Below, one piece after another: positions 18,701-26,460 of a stretch of 64,000 nucleotides of DNA. The translations under genes were made by a program, and so were the position numbers. Within the stretch, counting starts at the first letter, position 1; the number at the start of each line of letters is the position of its first letter. Location of the stretch: positions 1,674,001-1,738,000 of the forward strand of contig OZ245999.1 of assembly GCA_965230265.1 (NCBI GenBank), given 5' to 3'. Source of the DNA: JAJFKX01 sp965230265. GTDB lineage: Bacteria > Pseudomonadota > Gammaproteobacteria > Xanthomonadales > Wenzhouxiangellaceae. The notes under the pieces are model-generated. The model saw only the letters and a program-made list of their open reading frames with translations, was not told the origin of the DNA and searched no databases.

Positions 18701-21700
18701 AATGGGCGATAGCTGTGCTGCGTCATTATGTGACTGGCGATAGCACTGGTATCGATTGACACTGGTGACTGCTGACGAACCTGTTGCAGACTGATACTGC
18801 TCATACCCGCGATAACTTCTTGATCGGTAATGCGAACCACATCCGGGGTAAAACGAGGTCTGTCAACTTTTTTATCACCTCGCTGACGCACAATCAGTTC
18901 TGGCAGTTTGTCGACAGACACAAAATCCATGGACTGATCCAATGGCTGGGGCTTGGTCCATTGCAAAAACGGTTTATCCAGCAGCCAGTCAGGATAAAAC
19001 TCAGGCACCCATGTATTACCTGAATCTGCAGCATAGTCATAGCAACGGGTGATCAGCCCATCCAGCGATTCGGTTTGTGAACCATTGGAATCTGCTGCCC
19101 CTAGTTGATATTCACATTGTCGTATCAACGGACTGAAGTATGGTGGTGCCAGGTTATAACTGTAATTACCGCTGTCATTGCGTATACCAAATAAGCTGAC
19201 ACTCACATGCTGCATGGAACCATCTGCACGTAGACGGGCACCGTACTTTTGCAGGCCAATACGTGCTGGTTCAGTAAAATAACCATGAATGGTCCGTCCG
19301 CCACGCTCATTGGTTAATTCCGCATGAGCAAAACCACGGAATTTGCCATAGCTGGCCACACCTTCGGCATAACGATAAGCACGATGACCCGCTTCTCCCT
19401 CTAGCTCGGTGAGCACCTCCAAATTAATCGGTAAGTCGGGGTTATCGTGCTCCTGCTGAGCTGAAAACCCCCAGGTCAAATGTTGCATACCACCGTAGGG
19501 GCCCGTCGATGTTAATGTCCGTCCATGGCTAACCTGTTTGTTATTCAGCGCCAGCCTGGTGGTCCAGGACTGGGTTCCAGGCAAACTGTTGGTAGCAATA
19601 ACCGAGATACTAAGCAAATCAATAAAGCCATCACCATCAAAATCACCAAACGCCTGATGATCGCCCAGCTCAACGGTGGGTAAAATTTCAAAATCGGCAG
19701 GAATCTGCTGCTCATCCGATAATAAATAACCATCCGATAAGCCACGATCATAAGCCAACTTAACCGGTTCAATATGATTACGGTCACGCTGCAACATTAA
19801 CGCTGAATAATGCCCACGGTCCGCATTCAATGGAGTGACTGTATGTTGGTACAGGTGCTGTATTAGATAACCTGCCGATGAACTGCGGGCCAGCACCCTC
19901 GTAGGAGTACTTTCAGCACCATTGGTACTGCGGGGATTAATCGTTATTGAGTCGCTATCCACAGAACGTGTACGCGGTCCAATAATGACGTCAGAATCCA
20001 GATCACCGATCTCAAAATCAGTGATATCAATGATATCAATATCACCCGGATCGATATCGATATCGCCCGGGTCAATATCAATGATCGGGGGGTCGTCATC
20101 ATCACCCGACCCAGGGATAGCCCAACCCTCAGAGTATTCATAAAGGGGGTGCCCAGCATGAACCCCACTGGCAATAAACGAACCATTGCCTCGACCATAG
20201 TGAATTTCAGAATATAAACTTTCTTCTACCGGTGACCAATAACTGACATCGTTATTGCCAGCGTAATCGCTCCAGCTATAACAACCATGCATGGTATACA
20301 GCACATCCAATACACCGTCGTTGTTGTAATCAGCAAAACGGGCAAAATTCGATAAATTCGCTTTGGGACTTTCAAAGTCACTGAAATCTTTGGGCGGCCC
20401 AATGTATTGGGTCCGGCAAGCCAGTATTGGCAAGCGTCTTAATGTCGTCTCGATCAATGTTGTTTCAGAACGACCGTCCGTCACCGCCGCGCTCACACTT
20501 GCGAGGTTTACATCACTGTCACCAACAATCGCTGTCCAGGCTTTGGGCAATTGCTCCTGATCCATCGGCATGGCCAACAATTGCTGATCATCCCAGTCAA
20601 AATGAGGTGCATGCCTGGTATTGGCTACCCATCGGGTCTTGCTGGCACGTGGGCATTGGTCGGTTTCATCGTGAACCACCCGAATCAAATCCAGGTAGCT
20701 GTCACCATTGATGTCACCCAACTGCCCATAACGTACTTTGCAGGCATTCAGTTCAGGAATAGCGCGAATCACAAAACGATCACCACCGCGGTGGCTGACC
20801 AAATTAACACTGCCTAAATTTTGTGACCCGCCATCATCGTCTTCCACCAGCAGATCCAGGTGGTAGTCATTGTCCAGGTCAGCCAATAAATAACCCCGAC
20901 CATCACGCAAAAACGTGTTGTCCAGGTGCTCATTTAACTCATCATTCCAGGCATTGATTAAATCCAGGTCATCACCACTGGCCTGATCAGCACCAATAAA
21001 GTGTTCATCACCGTTCGGGGTAGCCAGATAAACCCGGTGATAACTGGTACAACTCAAACCTGAACAATGCCAGGTCAACACCAGCAAGTCGGTGACGCCA
21101 TCACCGTTTAAGTTAGCCCCCTGCGGAAACACCACATGTCTTACATCTGTGCTATTGCCACCTGGGTTGGTCACCGCCGCCACATAGGCGGCATCATTTA
21201 GCTCTGGCCAGCTAGGCAACTCGGTATCCACTTCCAGCACACGAAGTGCGCGATAAGTATTGGCATCGGTCGCCTTGCGTTCGATTTTCCACAAAATGGT
21301 ATTGGGCAAATCCGGCGCATCAGGTTTGTCGTCCTGATAGCTCAACTGGTAATGCGAATACAGTTTTCCATCTACCCAGGATTGGATTTTATTTAAACGG
21401 TGACTAAGAATGGCCGGTACACCGCCTGTAGCGTCCAGACGGGGATCGGGTCGGTATTCATAACCGAATGTAATACTCTGGCGCTGTTTTGCATAGCGAA
21501 TGCTTTCCACCACAGGCCAGCGATGGTGCAGATCTTCGTACTGATCCTGCAGCTTGCTGGTCAACGGCAATAATTGATAGTCATAGATAATTTCGTTGCC
21601 ATAAGGGTCAACAGTGCGGGATAAGTGCCAGGCCACCGTGCTGCATAAAGCACTGGACTCTGCACACAACATAACTGCGGTGATATCACCAAGCCCAGAA

Positions 21701-22296
21701 TCACCACTGCTTAACGTGAGCTCGTTAATCACCGTGGCTTCTTTACCCGCATCTGCCTGCCTGCCATACTCCCACAGCCAGCCATTGCGGCGCATAATCC
21801 ATATATTGCGCCCGCTGTCATATTCCAGACGAGCCCCGGTATAGTTTTCCGGCTCATAATAAATACTGGTTTGCCCGGTACGATCACTGCCGATAATATT
21901 ATTTGAGTCAAGCAACAATTGATGTGCCGTTGCTGCCTGCAGACTGAACTGGTTGGTTTCTCTTTGTATCAGCAGCTCACCATCCAGGTAAAACGATGAC
22001 TCGACATCATCACTGCCCAATTCGGGCACACCACCAGTGGCCGAACGCCGTGTGATTACCGATAGGCCTTGCAAGCTATAGTTGGAACCCAGCAAGCCAT
22101 CCCGAAGACCATGGCTATGTGCTATTGATAAGTTTGGTGCGACCCCGGCAATACCAGCAGGTATTTCAATGCTGACTGAATCATTCCAGCCCCCGGTATG
22201 TAAACCAGGCTCGCCCTGAACACCCGCCTGTGCGGTGGAAAAAATAAGGATTGCCAGCAGCGTAACCACGCTGAGCGTACGAACGGATAAATGCAT
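12712..22296 (-). CDS. Exported Tc/Rhs-type polymorphic toxin with Hint domain and C-terminal toxin tip
   Basis: 3194 residues. The start ATG at 22294-22296 is chosen over an upstream in-frame codon because it follows AGGGAG at 7 bases and begins a clear Sec signal peptide (cleavage near residue 24, after TAQA). Order: SpvB/TcB-like N-terminal region (about 25-400); FG-GAP/VCBS-like motifs of type NxDGxxDLL scattered over about 400-900; a low-complexity Asp-Ile insert near 732-770; many YD/RHS repeats (about 1200-2550); the Rhs core with Asp2572 (SRDPVGL) and Asp2595 (DPMGL), 23 residues apart as in Tc-toxin C proteins that self-cleave after this motif; a Thr/Ser-rich linker; a Hint domain (Cys2935 to Asn3074-Cys3075); and a 119-residue tip. 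No PAAR domain, VgrG, Hcp or TcA gene is visible nearby. A HEAT gene overlaps its stop. Likely target: competing bacteria or host cells; delivery route unknown. Confidence 0.92.
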   Translation of the reverse strand: MHLSVRTLSVVTLLAILIFSTAQAGVQGEPGLHTGGWNDSVSIEIPAGIAGVAPNLSIAHSHGLRDGLLGSNYSLQGLSVITRRSATGGVPELGSDDVESSFYLDGELLIQRETNQFSLQAATAHQLLLDSNNIIGSDRTGQTSIYYEPENYTGARLEYDSGRNIWIMRRNGWLWEYGRQADAGKEATVINELTLSSGDSGLGDITAVMLCAESSALCSTVAWHLSRTVDPYGNEIIYDYQLLPLTSKLQDQYEDLHHRWPVVESIRYAKQRQSITFGYEYRPDPRLDATGGVPAILSHRLNKIQSWVDGKLYSHYQLSYQDDKPDAPDLPNTILWKIERKATDANTYRALRVLEVDTELPSWPELNDAAYVAAVTNPGGNSTDVRHVVFPQGANLNGDGVTDLLVLTWHCSGLSCTSYHRVYLATPNGDEHFIGADQASGDDLDLINAWNDELNEHLDNTFLRDGRGYLLADLDNDYHLDLLVEDDDGGSQNLGSVNLVSHRGGDRFVIRAIPELNACKVRYGQLGDINGDSYLDLIRVVHDETDQCPRASKTRWVANTRHAPHFDWDDQQLLAMPMDQEQLPKAWTAIVGDSDVNLASVSAAVTDGRSETTLIETTLRRLPILACRTQYIGPPKDFSDFESPKANLSNFARFADYNNDGVLDVLYTMHGCYSWSDYAGNNDVSYWSPVEESLYSEIHYGRGNGSFIASGVHAGHPLYEYSEGWAIPGSGDDDDPPIIDIDPGDIDIDPGDIDIIDITDFEIGDLDSDVIIGPRTRSVDSDSITINPRSTNGAESTPTRVLARSSSAGYLIQHLYQHTVTPLNADRGHYSALMLQRDRNHIEPVKLAYDRGLSDGYLLSDEQQIPADFEILPTVELGDHQAFGDFDGDGFIDLLSISVIATNSLPGTQSWTTRLALNNKQVSHGRTLTSTGPYGGMQHLTWGFSAQQEHDNPDLPINLEVLTELEGEAGHRAYRYAEGVASYGKFRGFAHAELTNERGGRTIHGYFTEPARIGLQKYGARLRADGSMQHVSVSLFGIRNDSGNYSYNLAPPYFSPLIRQCEYQLGAADSNGSQTESLDGLITRCYDYAADSGNTWVPEFYPDWLLDKPFLQWTKPQPLDQSMDFVSVDKLPELIVRQRGDKKVDRPRFTPDVVRITDQEVIAGMSSISLQQVRQQSPVSIDTSAIASHIMTQHSYRPLLSEDWQQQRLLQSWRRSPQALRWKLPENITLPGTPSPANSTHSGDTELVEFITDYFYSHSQRRLDSEHEYQDTSLINDDRISEYGWERVGVGYWYRLNEVVLSDHQGRRFGRLKRSDFDPAGFNNANTVLRCGVDDNSCYEEQYIWDEHGRLISTTASDGGQASWVYDDICGAIEHTDPVQRVRTYAFDDLCRQQSEQWLTSFSEFDYDGFNRLQRTDFAPGGSTPESTIYTLQDDDLSIVADSEFAEPRLARLRSDGQLELTYLDEYGRLTRKLLCRNGGVSEPKTIDDLVCVSGTELITDWQAYSHDGRRIAQAQPYFLDEVVTVSTYHHDELGDIYAAQHPAHTPVDENNGPKWLTTMFSGGPGWESKTDALGRVFRTEFTTLTKSETVDGLLQTTEQVDAFGRFLTMQQPGGITERYSYDSYNRLASREYSQSIDCWAFNGRRYVMQQVCRGRLEYGYDANGRQNLTRFADDSEQSTIFDDSGRPVQQAVSGNGESQILKQWEYHDDEAIPRIVITDENLNEQTQISATLGQITEEQLSGLSIQREYGIHGKPLRITDENGVVTSYEYDLYDRLSSETVAGVERTEYQYNGQNHLVRQTDADGVVETWDYSYSGKPVAHYLGDWLLGSYGYDEGGRKTSVYEGGVYSRRDYDRFNQLTRLESGLSSSTASDPLTLFTYDYDSGHRLVAKTIYPVEGKQVVLTYEHNAIGLLENIYDAEGKQYTRTYDNNLNIHQMTDPEGYVATTFYDMRGRVTAQDIPGAGRVYYQYRSAVELPDSTDRLYAVTTIDGERKETTHYYDAREQLIVSQYPDGSRIQQDYAGTLLSARIQQDKNGQPLSETRYGYHNNWRLAQVIGPDSSDAFSAGNDLYTVDYEYTDAGRLNVLNSPVDSIEYEYDSDGLLQQETYSDRQLVYFREETYPEVTGKDFISGGQVRHTAYERDRNAQLIKQQITASGDVETRQYNRHNAYGQPTRTISQLNGRAQVRHQWSYTLSGQLASRETFLQGRSIGVVKWDYYDNGVMRAVQDSAGNRTAYRYGKPFDYRLAGVDDDAGYVYAKITNHNRRNQITALVLADGSEVGFTYDELGRERSRSYQHADGRRTRLRNDYDALGRVVRERWQAEDQSVITDYEYDGKGRLLRETKSNPNVNIEYQWDLAGNLLGKRIQQGGTLTDHYQATFKNNLLETANGTPLQYDAWGNVLADQQGRKFKRLPSGLILGVTTDDNQLQFLRDSDGISWAAIQTDQRQPMIDIWRQNYARLPLASIGADGSRRLFVSGDSGFVYDVLRDGSSAADSEAKIYDQQATLRTAFSSSLPVRDAFGESLQQPLNQDPDISGFNYQGMASYAVTSNMQFARYRAYDPTTARFLSRDPVGLRGGFNRYAYVHGDPVNLRDPMGLFAIPKSSYSDSGDTSFIPPNTEPGGGWPTGGESEGPFGDPGWGNDGCPITAMCADTTSGESEEQGSGSSVDASEAETAGSTEPTTTSDPTTTNPADLNGYRWETEIFYDPADGFVSWREGDGELQTADVKSVEQFDEGTQLILEDNPSGATSLFIMDGETPKDTPTSTNLGDYTDVEVGSEMDVSFGERGQILGEIFSEKWSGFTDSLWATADAAMNPVDTWMNNTPGGLALQGDWSGAGWSMVDTATMPYQVAGGIIMTGGRAVVGVVTNPYHAHQFVFSNDREQIRYSANQFIDNQIAAVETVSMITPAGAGRKVLTKGLLKSIPKRPRKIGRCSFVEGTLIYSESGVQAIEDIYAGDLVASTGAGAIDLEYHQVIESYTRQVEDYLRIDFADGNDDVITSLNITSEHPVWIQTKGWVAAGDITEGDIAISIFGEEYQVASVQYEQSPKNVYNIAVDENANYFAGDIGLLVHNCQTGLAKPGEDLYVGTYSKSRYNNKKTGLNRTHTPHHVVQNAVSTVSHSKGITINMEKGLHAQTRTFRRPVTPGLNKRQHLARDIRDLRNIFRQAGYDRAVVNRQLTELIRQNKELWNNP
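12715..13071 (-). other. Toxin tip of the Rhs protein (residues 3076-3194)
   Basis: 119-residue C-terminal module after the Hint domain. It is basic and carries conserved-looking histidines: two adjacent (tip positions 35-36, in RTHTPHHVVQNAV) and one at position 60 (GLHAQTRTF). A helical tail follows. This layout resembles the His-Me-finger nuclease tips (AHH/LHH/HNH types) of polymorphic toxins, so nuclease activity is the leading guess. I counted about 43% G+C for 12721-13080, lower than the 50-55% in sampled lines of the toxin body, as is usual for exchangeable tips. Confidence 0.6.
13072..13494 (-). other. Intein-like Hint domain inside the Rhs protein (residues 2935-3075)
   Basis: Begins with the nucleophile Cys2935 in CSFVEGTLIYSESG, has the block-B type TSEHPVW motif, and ends in LLVHN followed by Cys3075. 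These are the features of the pretoxin-Hint (PT-HINT) domains that release toxin tips by self-cleavage. All residues needed for N-terminal acyl shift and C-terminal Asn cyclisation appear to be present, so the domain could be active. Confidence 0.88.
19990..20100 (-). repeat. Low-complexity Asp/Ile/Pro-Gly repeat within the Rhs gene
   Basis: The DNA is built from short units containing GATATC and ATCGAT-like palindromes, encoding repeats of DIDPGDIDI at about residues 732-770. It lies between two halves of the exported FG-GAP region and is preceded by a GDDDD stretch. It may be a flexible, calcium-binding acidic linker, and is prone to slippage. Confidence 0.75.
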
Positions 22297-22493
22297 GACC
22301 TGACTCCCTCTGGGATTTACTATTATTATTGGTACAGAGTGGCTTAAAGGGTGAATCACACAGCGGGCAATGTCAAATCATGTGCTGCTATTATTTCCAG
22401 ATGGCAGCGTAATCAGCCATCAATAAGTACAGGCTGGTCGTATTCGCAGCAGCTTACCGTTACAATTTATTCTTTTTTTAAAATTCCCCGATC

Positions 22494-23864
22494 ATGGCTG
22501 TTTTCGTCTACAACACACTGACCAGAAAAAAAGAAATATTTGAGCCCATCAACCCACAACGGGTAGTGATGTATGTGTGCGGGCCGACGGTTTATAACTA
22601 TGCACATATCGGCAATGCACGACCTGCAGTTATTTTTGATTTGTGGCGCCGGGTACTGGAACGGCACTATCCAGAAGTTATCTATGCGCGCAATATTACC
22701 GATGTAGATGACAAAATTAACAAAGCGGCGGCCGAGCAGAATGTTCCCATTAACGTGATCAGTAAACGTTATACCCAGGCTTATCTTGACGATATGGGTG
22801 GCGTTGGTGTCAATCCACCTACCATCGCCCCTAAAGCCACCGAACATATGGCAGAGATTATTGCCATGATTCAACGGTTGATTGATAAAGATCACGCTTA
22901 CGAAGCCGAGCAGCATGTGCTGTTTAATGTGGAATCATTTGAGGACTATGGGCAATTGTCTCGCCGTGATATGCGTGAAATGATTGCCGGCGCAAGAGTG
23001 GATGTTGCACCTTACAAACGCCACCCCGGTGATTTTGTTTTATGGAAACCGTCCACAGACGATCTACCTGGCTGGGACAGCCCATGGGGTTATGGTCGCC
23101 CCGGCTGGCATATCGAGTGCTCGGCAATGGCCGCCAAGCACCTGGGCGAGGTTATCGATATCCATGGCGGTGGTCAGGATTTGGTCTTTCCCCATCACGA
23201 AAACGAGGTCGCACAAAGCCGTTGTGCGCATGGCAAAAGTCATTTCGCCCGCTATTGGATGCATAACGGGTTTTTGCAAATGGATAGTCGCAAAATGAGC
23301 AAGTCACTCGGTAACGTGTTGACCGTACACCAGTTGCTGAAAAAGTGGCCCGGTGAAGTTTTGCGGTATGTCTTACTCAGTGCACATTACCGACAACCGC
23401 TGGATTGGTCAGAGCAGGCACTGCAGCAGGCACGCAAAACGCTGGACCGGTTATATGTCACGCTGCGTGACCATGCCGTTGACGATGCTGACCCTGCAGA
23501 TATTCCAGCTGCCATTGCCAATGCACTGGACGATGACTTGAGTACACCAATTGCTCTGGCAGAGTTAAACAGCCTGGGCAAACAACTGGCCAATGCCAAC
23601 GATGACCAGCAGCGCAGATCATTAACGGGTCAAATCAAAGCGGCTGGTGAGCTGCTGGGCTTGTTGACACAATCACCAGCTGCCTGGTTTGCCGCACAAA
23701 AGTCCGATGTCGATGCTGAAAAGATTGATCAAATGATCGCTGATCGCAATGCCGCCCGTGCCGACAAAGACTTTGCCAAGGCCGATGAGCTGCGTGATGC
23801 ACTGACCGACATGGGCGTGATCATCGAAGATGGCCCGGAAGGAACCACCTGGCGGGTAGAATAA
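22494..23864 (+). CDS. cysS: Cysteinyl-tRNA synthetase
   Basis: Class I synthetase charging tRNA-Cys in the cytosol. 456 residues, normal length. The zinc cysteine C29 lies in YVCGPTVYNYAHIGN, followed by HIGN at 38-41. The second ATP motif K267-M-S-K-S271 is intact. The zinc/selectivity region CSAMAAKHLG...HGGGQDLVFPHHENE is complete. The C-terminal anticodon-binding domain ends with KADELRDALTDMGVIIEDGPEGTTW. It is divergent from the Rhs toxin gene, with 197 bases between. A small hairpin with T-run follows the stop, so it is probably separated from sufE transcriptionally. Confidence 0.98.
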   Translation: MAVFVYNTLTRKKEIFEPINPQRVVMYVCGPTVYNYAHIGNARPAVIFDLWRRVLERHYPEVIYARNITDVDDKINKAAAEQNVPINVISKRYTQAYLDDMGGVGVNPPTIAPKATEHMAEIIAMIQRLIDKDHAYEAEQHVLFNVESFEDYGQLSRRDMREMIAGARVDVAPYKRHPGDFVLWKPSTDDLPGWDSPWGYGRPGWHIECSAMAAKHLGEVIDIHGGGQDLVFPHHENEVAQSRCAHGKSHFARYWMHNGFLQMDSRKMSKSLGNVLTVHQLLKKWPGEVLRYVLLSAHYRQPLDWSEQALQQARKTLDRLYVTLRDHAVDDADPADIPAAIANALDDDLSTPIALAELNSLGKQLANANDDQQRRSLTGQIKAAGELLGLLTQSPAAWFAAQKSDVDAEKIDQMIADRNAARADKDFAKADELRDALTDMGVIIEDGPEGTTWRVE

Positions 23865-23898
23865 TCACCCGCCTGCCACCATCTAAGGCTTAACTGTC

Positions 23899-23921
23899 AT
23901 TCCCGTCTAAACGGAATTTTT
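23899..23921 (+). terminator. Weak intrinsic terminator after cysS
   Basis: Stem ATTCC(C)GT with ACGGAAT (23899-23906 with 23911-23917), one bulged base and a 4-base CTAA loop, directly followed by TTTT (23917-23921). It sits between cysS and sufE. Confidence 0.4.
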
Positions 23922-23943
23922 ATCCAAACCTAAAGATAAACTC

Positions 23944-24354
23944 ATGACCACCTCTATTGATCAGGCTCAACAGGACATCGTTGATGAATTTGCATTCCTC
24001 GGCGATTGGACCGAGCGTTACCAATACATCATTGATTGCGGCAAAGCCTTGCCTGACTTGCCTGAAGAAGAAAAAACCGAAGCCAACAAACTGCATGGCT
24101 GTCAGTCACAGGTTTGGCTGGTTGCTGAGCGTGATGGTGACAACCTGATATTCCGGGCTACCAGCGATGCCCTAATTGTTTCCGGCTTAATCGCGCTGCT
24201 GCTGCGAATCTATTCTGGCCACTCAGCTGCCGAAATCTCTGCTTCCAAGCCCTGGTTTGTGGAAGAGCTGGGACTGAGCGAGCACTTATCCCACACTCGC
24301 AGCAATGGTCTGGCTTCCATGTTAAAAGCCATTTACCAACACGCACAAGCTTAA
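23944..24354 (+). CDS. sufE: SufE/CsdE-family sulfur acceptor
   Basis: 136-residue cytosolic protein that accepts persulfide sulfur from a cysteine desulfurase (SufS or CsdA) for iron-sulfur cluster assembly. The active loop LHGCQSQVW places the acceptor Cys at residue 53. Surrounding family patterns are present: WTERYQYIIDCGKALPDLPEE, and GLIALLLRIYSGHSAAEI. No suf or csd partner is adjacent, so SufE and CsdE cannot be told apart by context. It follows cysS by about 80 bases on the same strand and converges on the acyl-CoA reductase gene. Confidence 0.93.
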   Translation: MTTSIDQAQQDIVDEFAFLGDWTERYQYIIDCGKALPDLPEEEKTEANKLHGCQSQVWLVAERDGDNLIFRATSDALIVSGLIALLLRIYSGHSAAEISASKPWFVEELGLSEHLSHTRSNGLASMLKAIYQHAQA

Positions 24355-24372
24355 GGGTTATGCTTATACCTG

Positions 24373-24400
24373 AATCACCAGACGGCATGCTCTGGTGATT
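24373..24400. terminator. Hairpin between convergent sufE and acyl-CoA reductase genes
   Basis: A 10-base-pair perfect stem (24373-24382 with 24391-24400) and an 8-base loop lie 19 bases after the sufE stop. No U-run follows on either strand, so it is a terminator-like rather than a clear intrinsic terminator. Confidence 0.4.
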
Positions 24401-24436
24401 GTGGTATTCTCAATCAGTATGCAAAGTACTGGCTGA

Positions 24437-26428
24437 CTACCAGTGGATTCCACGCATAATCGAAGCAAAGGCAATTTGTTCTTGCGAAGGTCGGACCTCT
24501 TTGTCCTTGCGCCCTGCCAGGCCTCTGGCCGCAGCAGAATCAGGGAACATCCGGAACGCAGAATTCATAACAATTTCGGAAACCTTCGGCGCCAGCATAT
24601 GCAACACCTGTGAGAAAATGCCCAGACGGGTGGCGATTCTCTGTGGCCGGTAGATCACGGCTGTGCGAATCATTTCTGCTGCTTCGTCCGGCGAAATGGT
24701 CGGTACGTTGTCATACATTTTTGTCGGTGCAATCATCGGTGTGCGCACCAGTGGCATATTGATGGTGGTAAAACCGACACCGGTGTCATTAAATTCAGCA
24801 GCAGCACAGCGGGAAAAAGCATCCAGTGCGGCTTTGGATGCCACATAAGCTGAGAATCGAGGCGCATTACTTAAAACACCAATCGATGAAATATTGATAA
24901 TTTGCCCGCTGCGTCGTTCTTCCATGACAGGCAGCAAGCCCAAAATCAACTTCAGACTGCCAAAATAATTCAGTTGCATGGTACGGGTAAAATCATGGAA
25001 GCGATCATAAGACAGCGACAAAGAACGACGGATGGAACGCCCGGCATTGTTCACCAACACATCCACATGCCCATGGTCTTTGAGCACCTTGGTCACCAAC
25101 CGATCACAATCATCCATATCAGACAGGTCAGCCCGATAGGGCAATGCATCGCCACCCTGTTCTTTGATCTCCTTAACGGTTTCCAGCAAGGCTTCTTCAC
25201 CGCGCGCCACCACCAGTACTTTAGCGCCGGCCCGTGCCATCATTTGTGCTGCGGCTTTACCAATACCCGATGAACCGCCGGTAATCATCACTATTTTGCC
25301 GGAGATATGCCCGCGCAAGCTGCGATCGATAAACAAATCAGGGTCAAGATGACGCTCCCAGTAATCCCATAACACCCATGCATATTTGTCCAGACGCGGC
25401 ACGGAAATGCCCGAACGTTTTAACGCGGCTTCAGTTTCTCGGCTGTCAAACCGTGTCGGATAGTTGATCATGCCCAGCATATCGCGTGGAATACCGAGAT
25501 CTTTCAAAACCTGACCGGTAATACGGCGTACTGGCGGCAACATGTTTAAACCCTGTTTGACCACCTGGGGTACAAAACTGAAGATACGTGAATCAATACG
25601 CATGGTCATTTGCGGTGCATGGCCAGCATTGGCAAAGATATTCAATACCTCACCGATACGGCGCGGCTTGGGATCAGTCAAATGAAAGCACTTGCCATCC
25701 AGCTTCGGCTTGTGTGCAATGTGATCCATGGCTTTGACCACATAATCGACTGGAACAATATTCATGCGTCCGCCCTCAAGACCCAGAGTAGGCATCCATG
25801 GCGGCAACATTTTGCGCATCTTCTGAATCATTTTGAAGAAATAATAAGGGCCGTCAATCTTATCGATTTCACCTGTTTCAGAGTGCCCCACTACGATAGC
25901 TGGACGGTAGATGCGGTAAGGTATTGGGCATTCGTTGCGTACCAATCCTTCAGAGTCATGTTTGGTTTTGAAATAGGGATGGTCCAGGTTCTCAGCTTCT
26001 TCGAACATGTCCTCACGGAACACGCCACGGTACAAACCGGCAGCAGCAATGGAGCTGGTGTGGTGGAAGCACTTGGCACTCACTTTGTCGGCGAACTGCA
26101 TGGCATGACGAGTACCATCAATATTGGCAGCTTCCTGGCTTTGCATATCTGCGCTTAAATCATAAACTGCAGCCAGGTGAAAAACGTGCTTAACCTCGCC
26201 ACTCAGCTCATCCAGCTTGGCAGGTTTAATACCCAGGTTACTTTTGGTCAGATCACCGGTTACCGCAACCACTCGCTTGGCTTGGTCCCCCCAACGCTCG
26301 CTGAGCGCTTTGAATTTTTTGCTGGATCCGCGCCGAACCAGTACATAGATCGTGCCTTTACGCTTGATCAGCTGATCAATCAAGTTACGCCCGATAAATC
26401 CGGTACCGCCGGTCACAAAATAGGTCAT
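24437..26428 (-). CDS. Two-domain fatty acyl-CoA reductase (NAD-binding 4 plus SDR)
   Basis: 663 residues closely matching, from memory, the Marinobacter fatty acyl-CoA reductase Maqu_2507 (661 residues), which reduces acyl-CoA to fatty alcohol with NADPH. The N-terminal male-sterility-type Rossmann domain starts at TGGTGFIGR (7-15) and has the catalytic YFKTKHDSE region. The second, classical SDR domain starts near 382 with TGGSSGIGKA and carries NNAGRSIRR, ISSIGVL and the catalytic SAYVASK near 524-530. The C-terminal AFASIMRGIHW end is also shared. Start ATG at 26426-26428 follows AGGAG. An acyl-CoA-binding protein and a TetR regulator lie across a divergent gap. It probably supplies alcohols for wax esters, inferred from homologues. 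Confidence 0.88.
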   Translation of the reverse strand: MTYFVTGGTGFIGRNLIDQLIKRKGTIYVLVRRGSSKKFKALSERWGDQAKRVVAVTGDLTKSNLGIKPAKLDELSGEVKHVFHLAAVYDLSADMQSQEAANIDGTRHAMQFADKVSAKCFHHTSSIAAAGLYRGVFREDMFEEAENLDHPYFKTKHDSEGLVRNECPIPYRIYRPAIVVGHSETGEIDKIDGPYYFFKMIQKMRKMLPPWMPTLGLEGGRMNIVPVDYVVKAMDHIAHKPKLDGKCFHLTDPKPRRIGEVLNIFANAGHAPQMTMRIDSRIFSFVPQVVKQGLNMLPPVRRITGQVLKDLGIPRDMLGMINYPTRFDSRETEAALKRSGISVPRLDKYAWVLWDYWERHLDPDLFIDRSLRGHISGKIVMITGGSSGIGKAAAQMMARAGAKVLVVARGEEALLETVKEIKEQGGDALPYRADLSDMDDCDRLVTKVLKDHGHVDVLVNNAGRSIRRSLSLSYDRFHDFTRTMQLNYFGSLKLILGLLPVMEERRSGQIINISSIGVLSNAPRFSAYVASKAALDAFSRCAAAEFNDTGVGFTTINMPLVRTPMIAPTKMYDNVPTISPDEAAEMIRTAVIYRPQRIATRLGIFSQVLHMLAPKVSEIVMNSAFRMFPDSAAARGLAGRKDKEVRPSQEQIAFASIMRGIHW

Positions 26429-26444
26429 GCCATGCTCCTGTATT

Positions 26445-26460
26445 GGCGTTCGAATACGCC
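26445..26460 (-). promoter_or_regulatory. Candidate operator upstream of the acyl-CoA reductase
   Basis: Perfect dyad GGCGT-N6-ACGCC lying about 17 bases upstream of the reductase start, just before its ribosome site. It would be placed in the leader of the mRNA or at the promoter. Geometry (5-6-5) suits a TetR-type dimer, but the sequence differs from the dyad at 27665-27680. Confidence 0.3.

Noticed and set aside
19990..20100. CRISPR-like repeat array
   Set aside because: The repeats are in frame within one coding sequence and have no spacers.
12835..22000. Many plus-strand open frames within the Rhs gene
   Set aside because: All are shadows of the continuous minus-strand gene, none has a ribosome site or a recognisable domain.
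12712..22296. Type VI secretion effector
   Set aside because: A Sec signal peptide is present and no PAAR, VgrG, Hcp or adaptor gene is visible; the route is left open.
22297..22359. Upstream in-frame extension of the Rhs toxin
   Set aside because: The ATG at 22296 has a strong AGGAG-like site and starts a clean signal peptide; the extra 21 residues would bury it.
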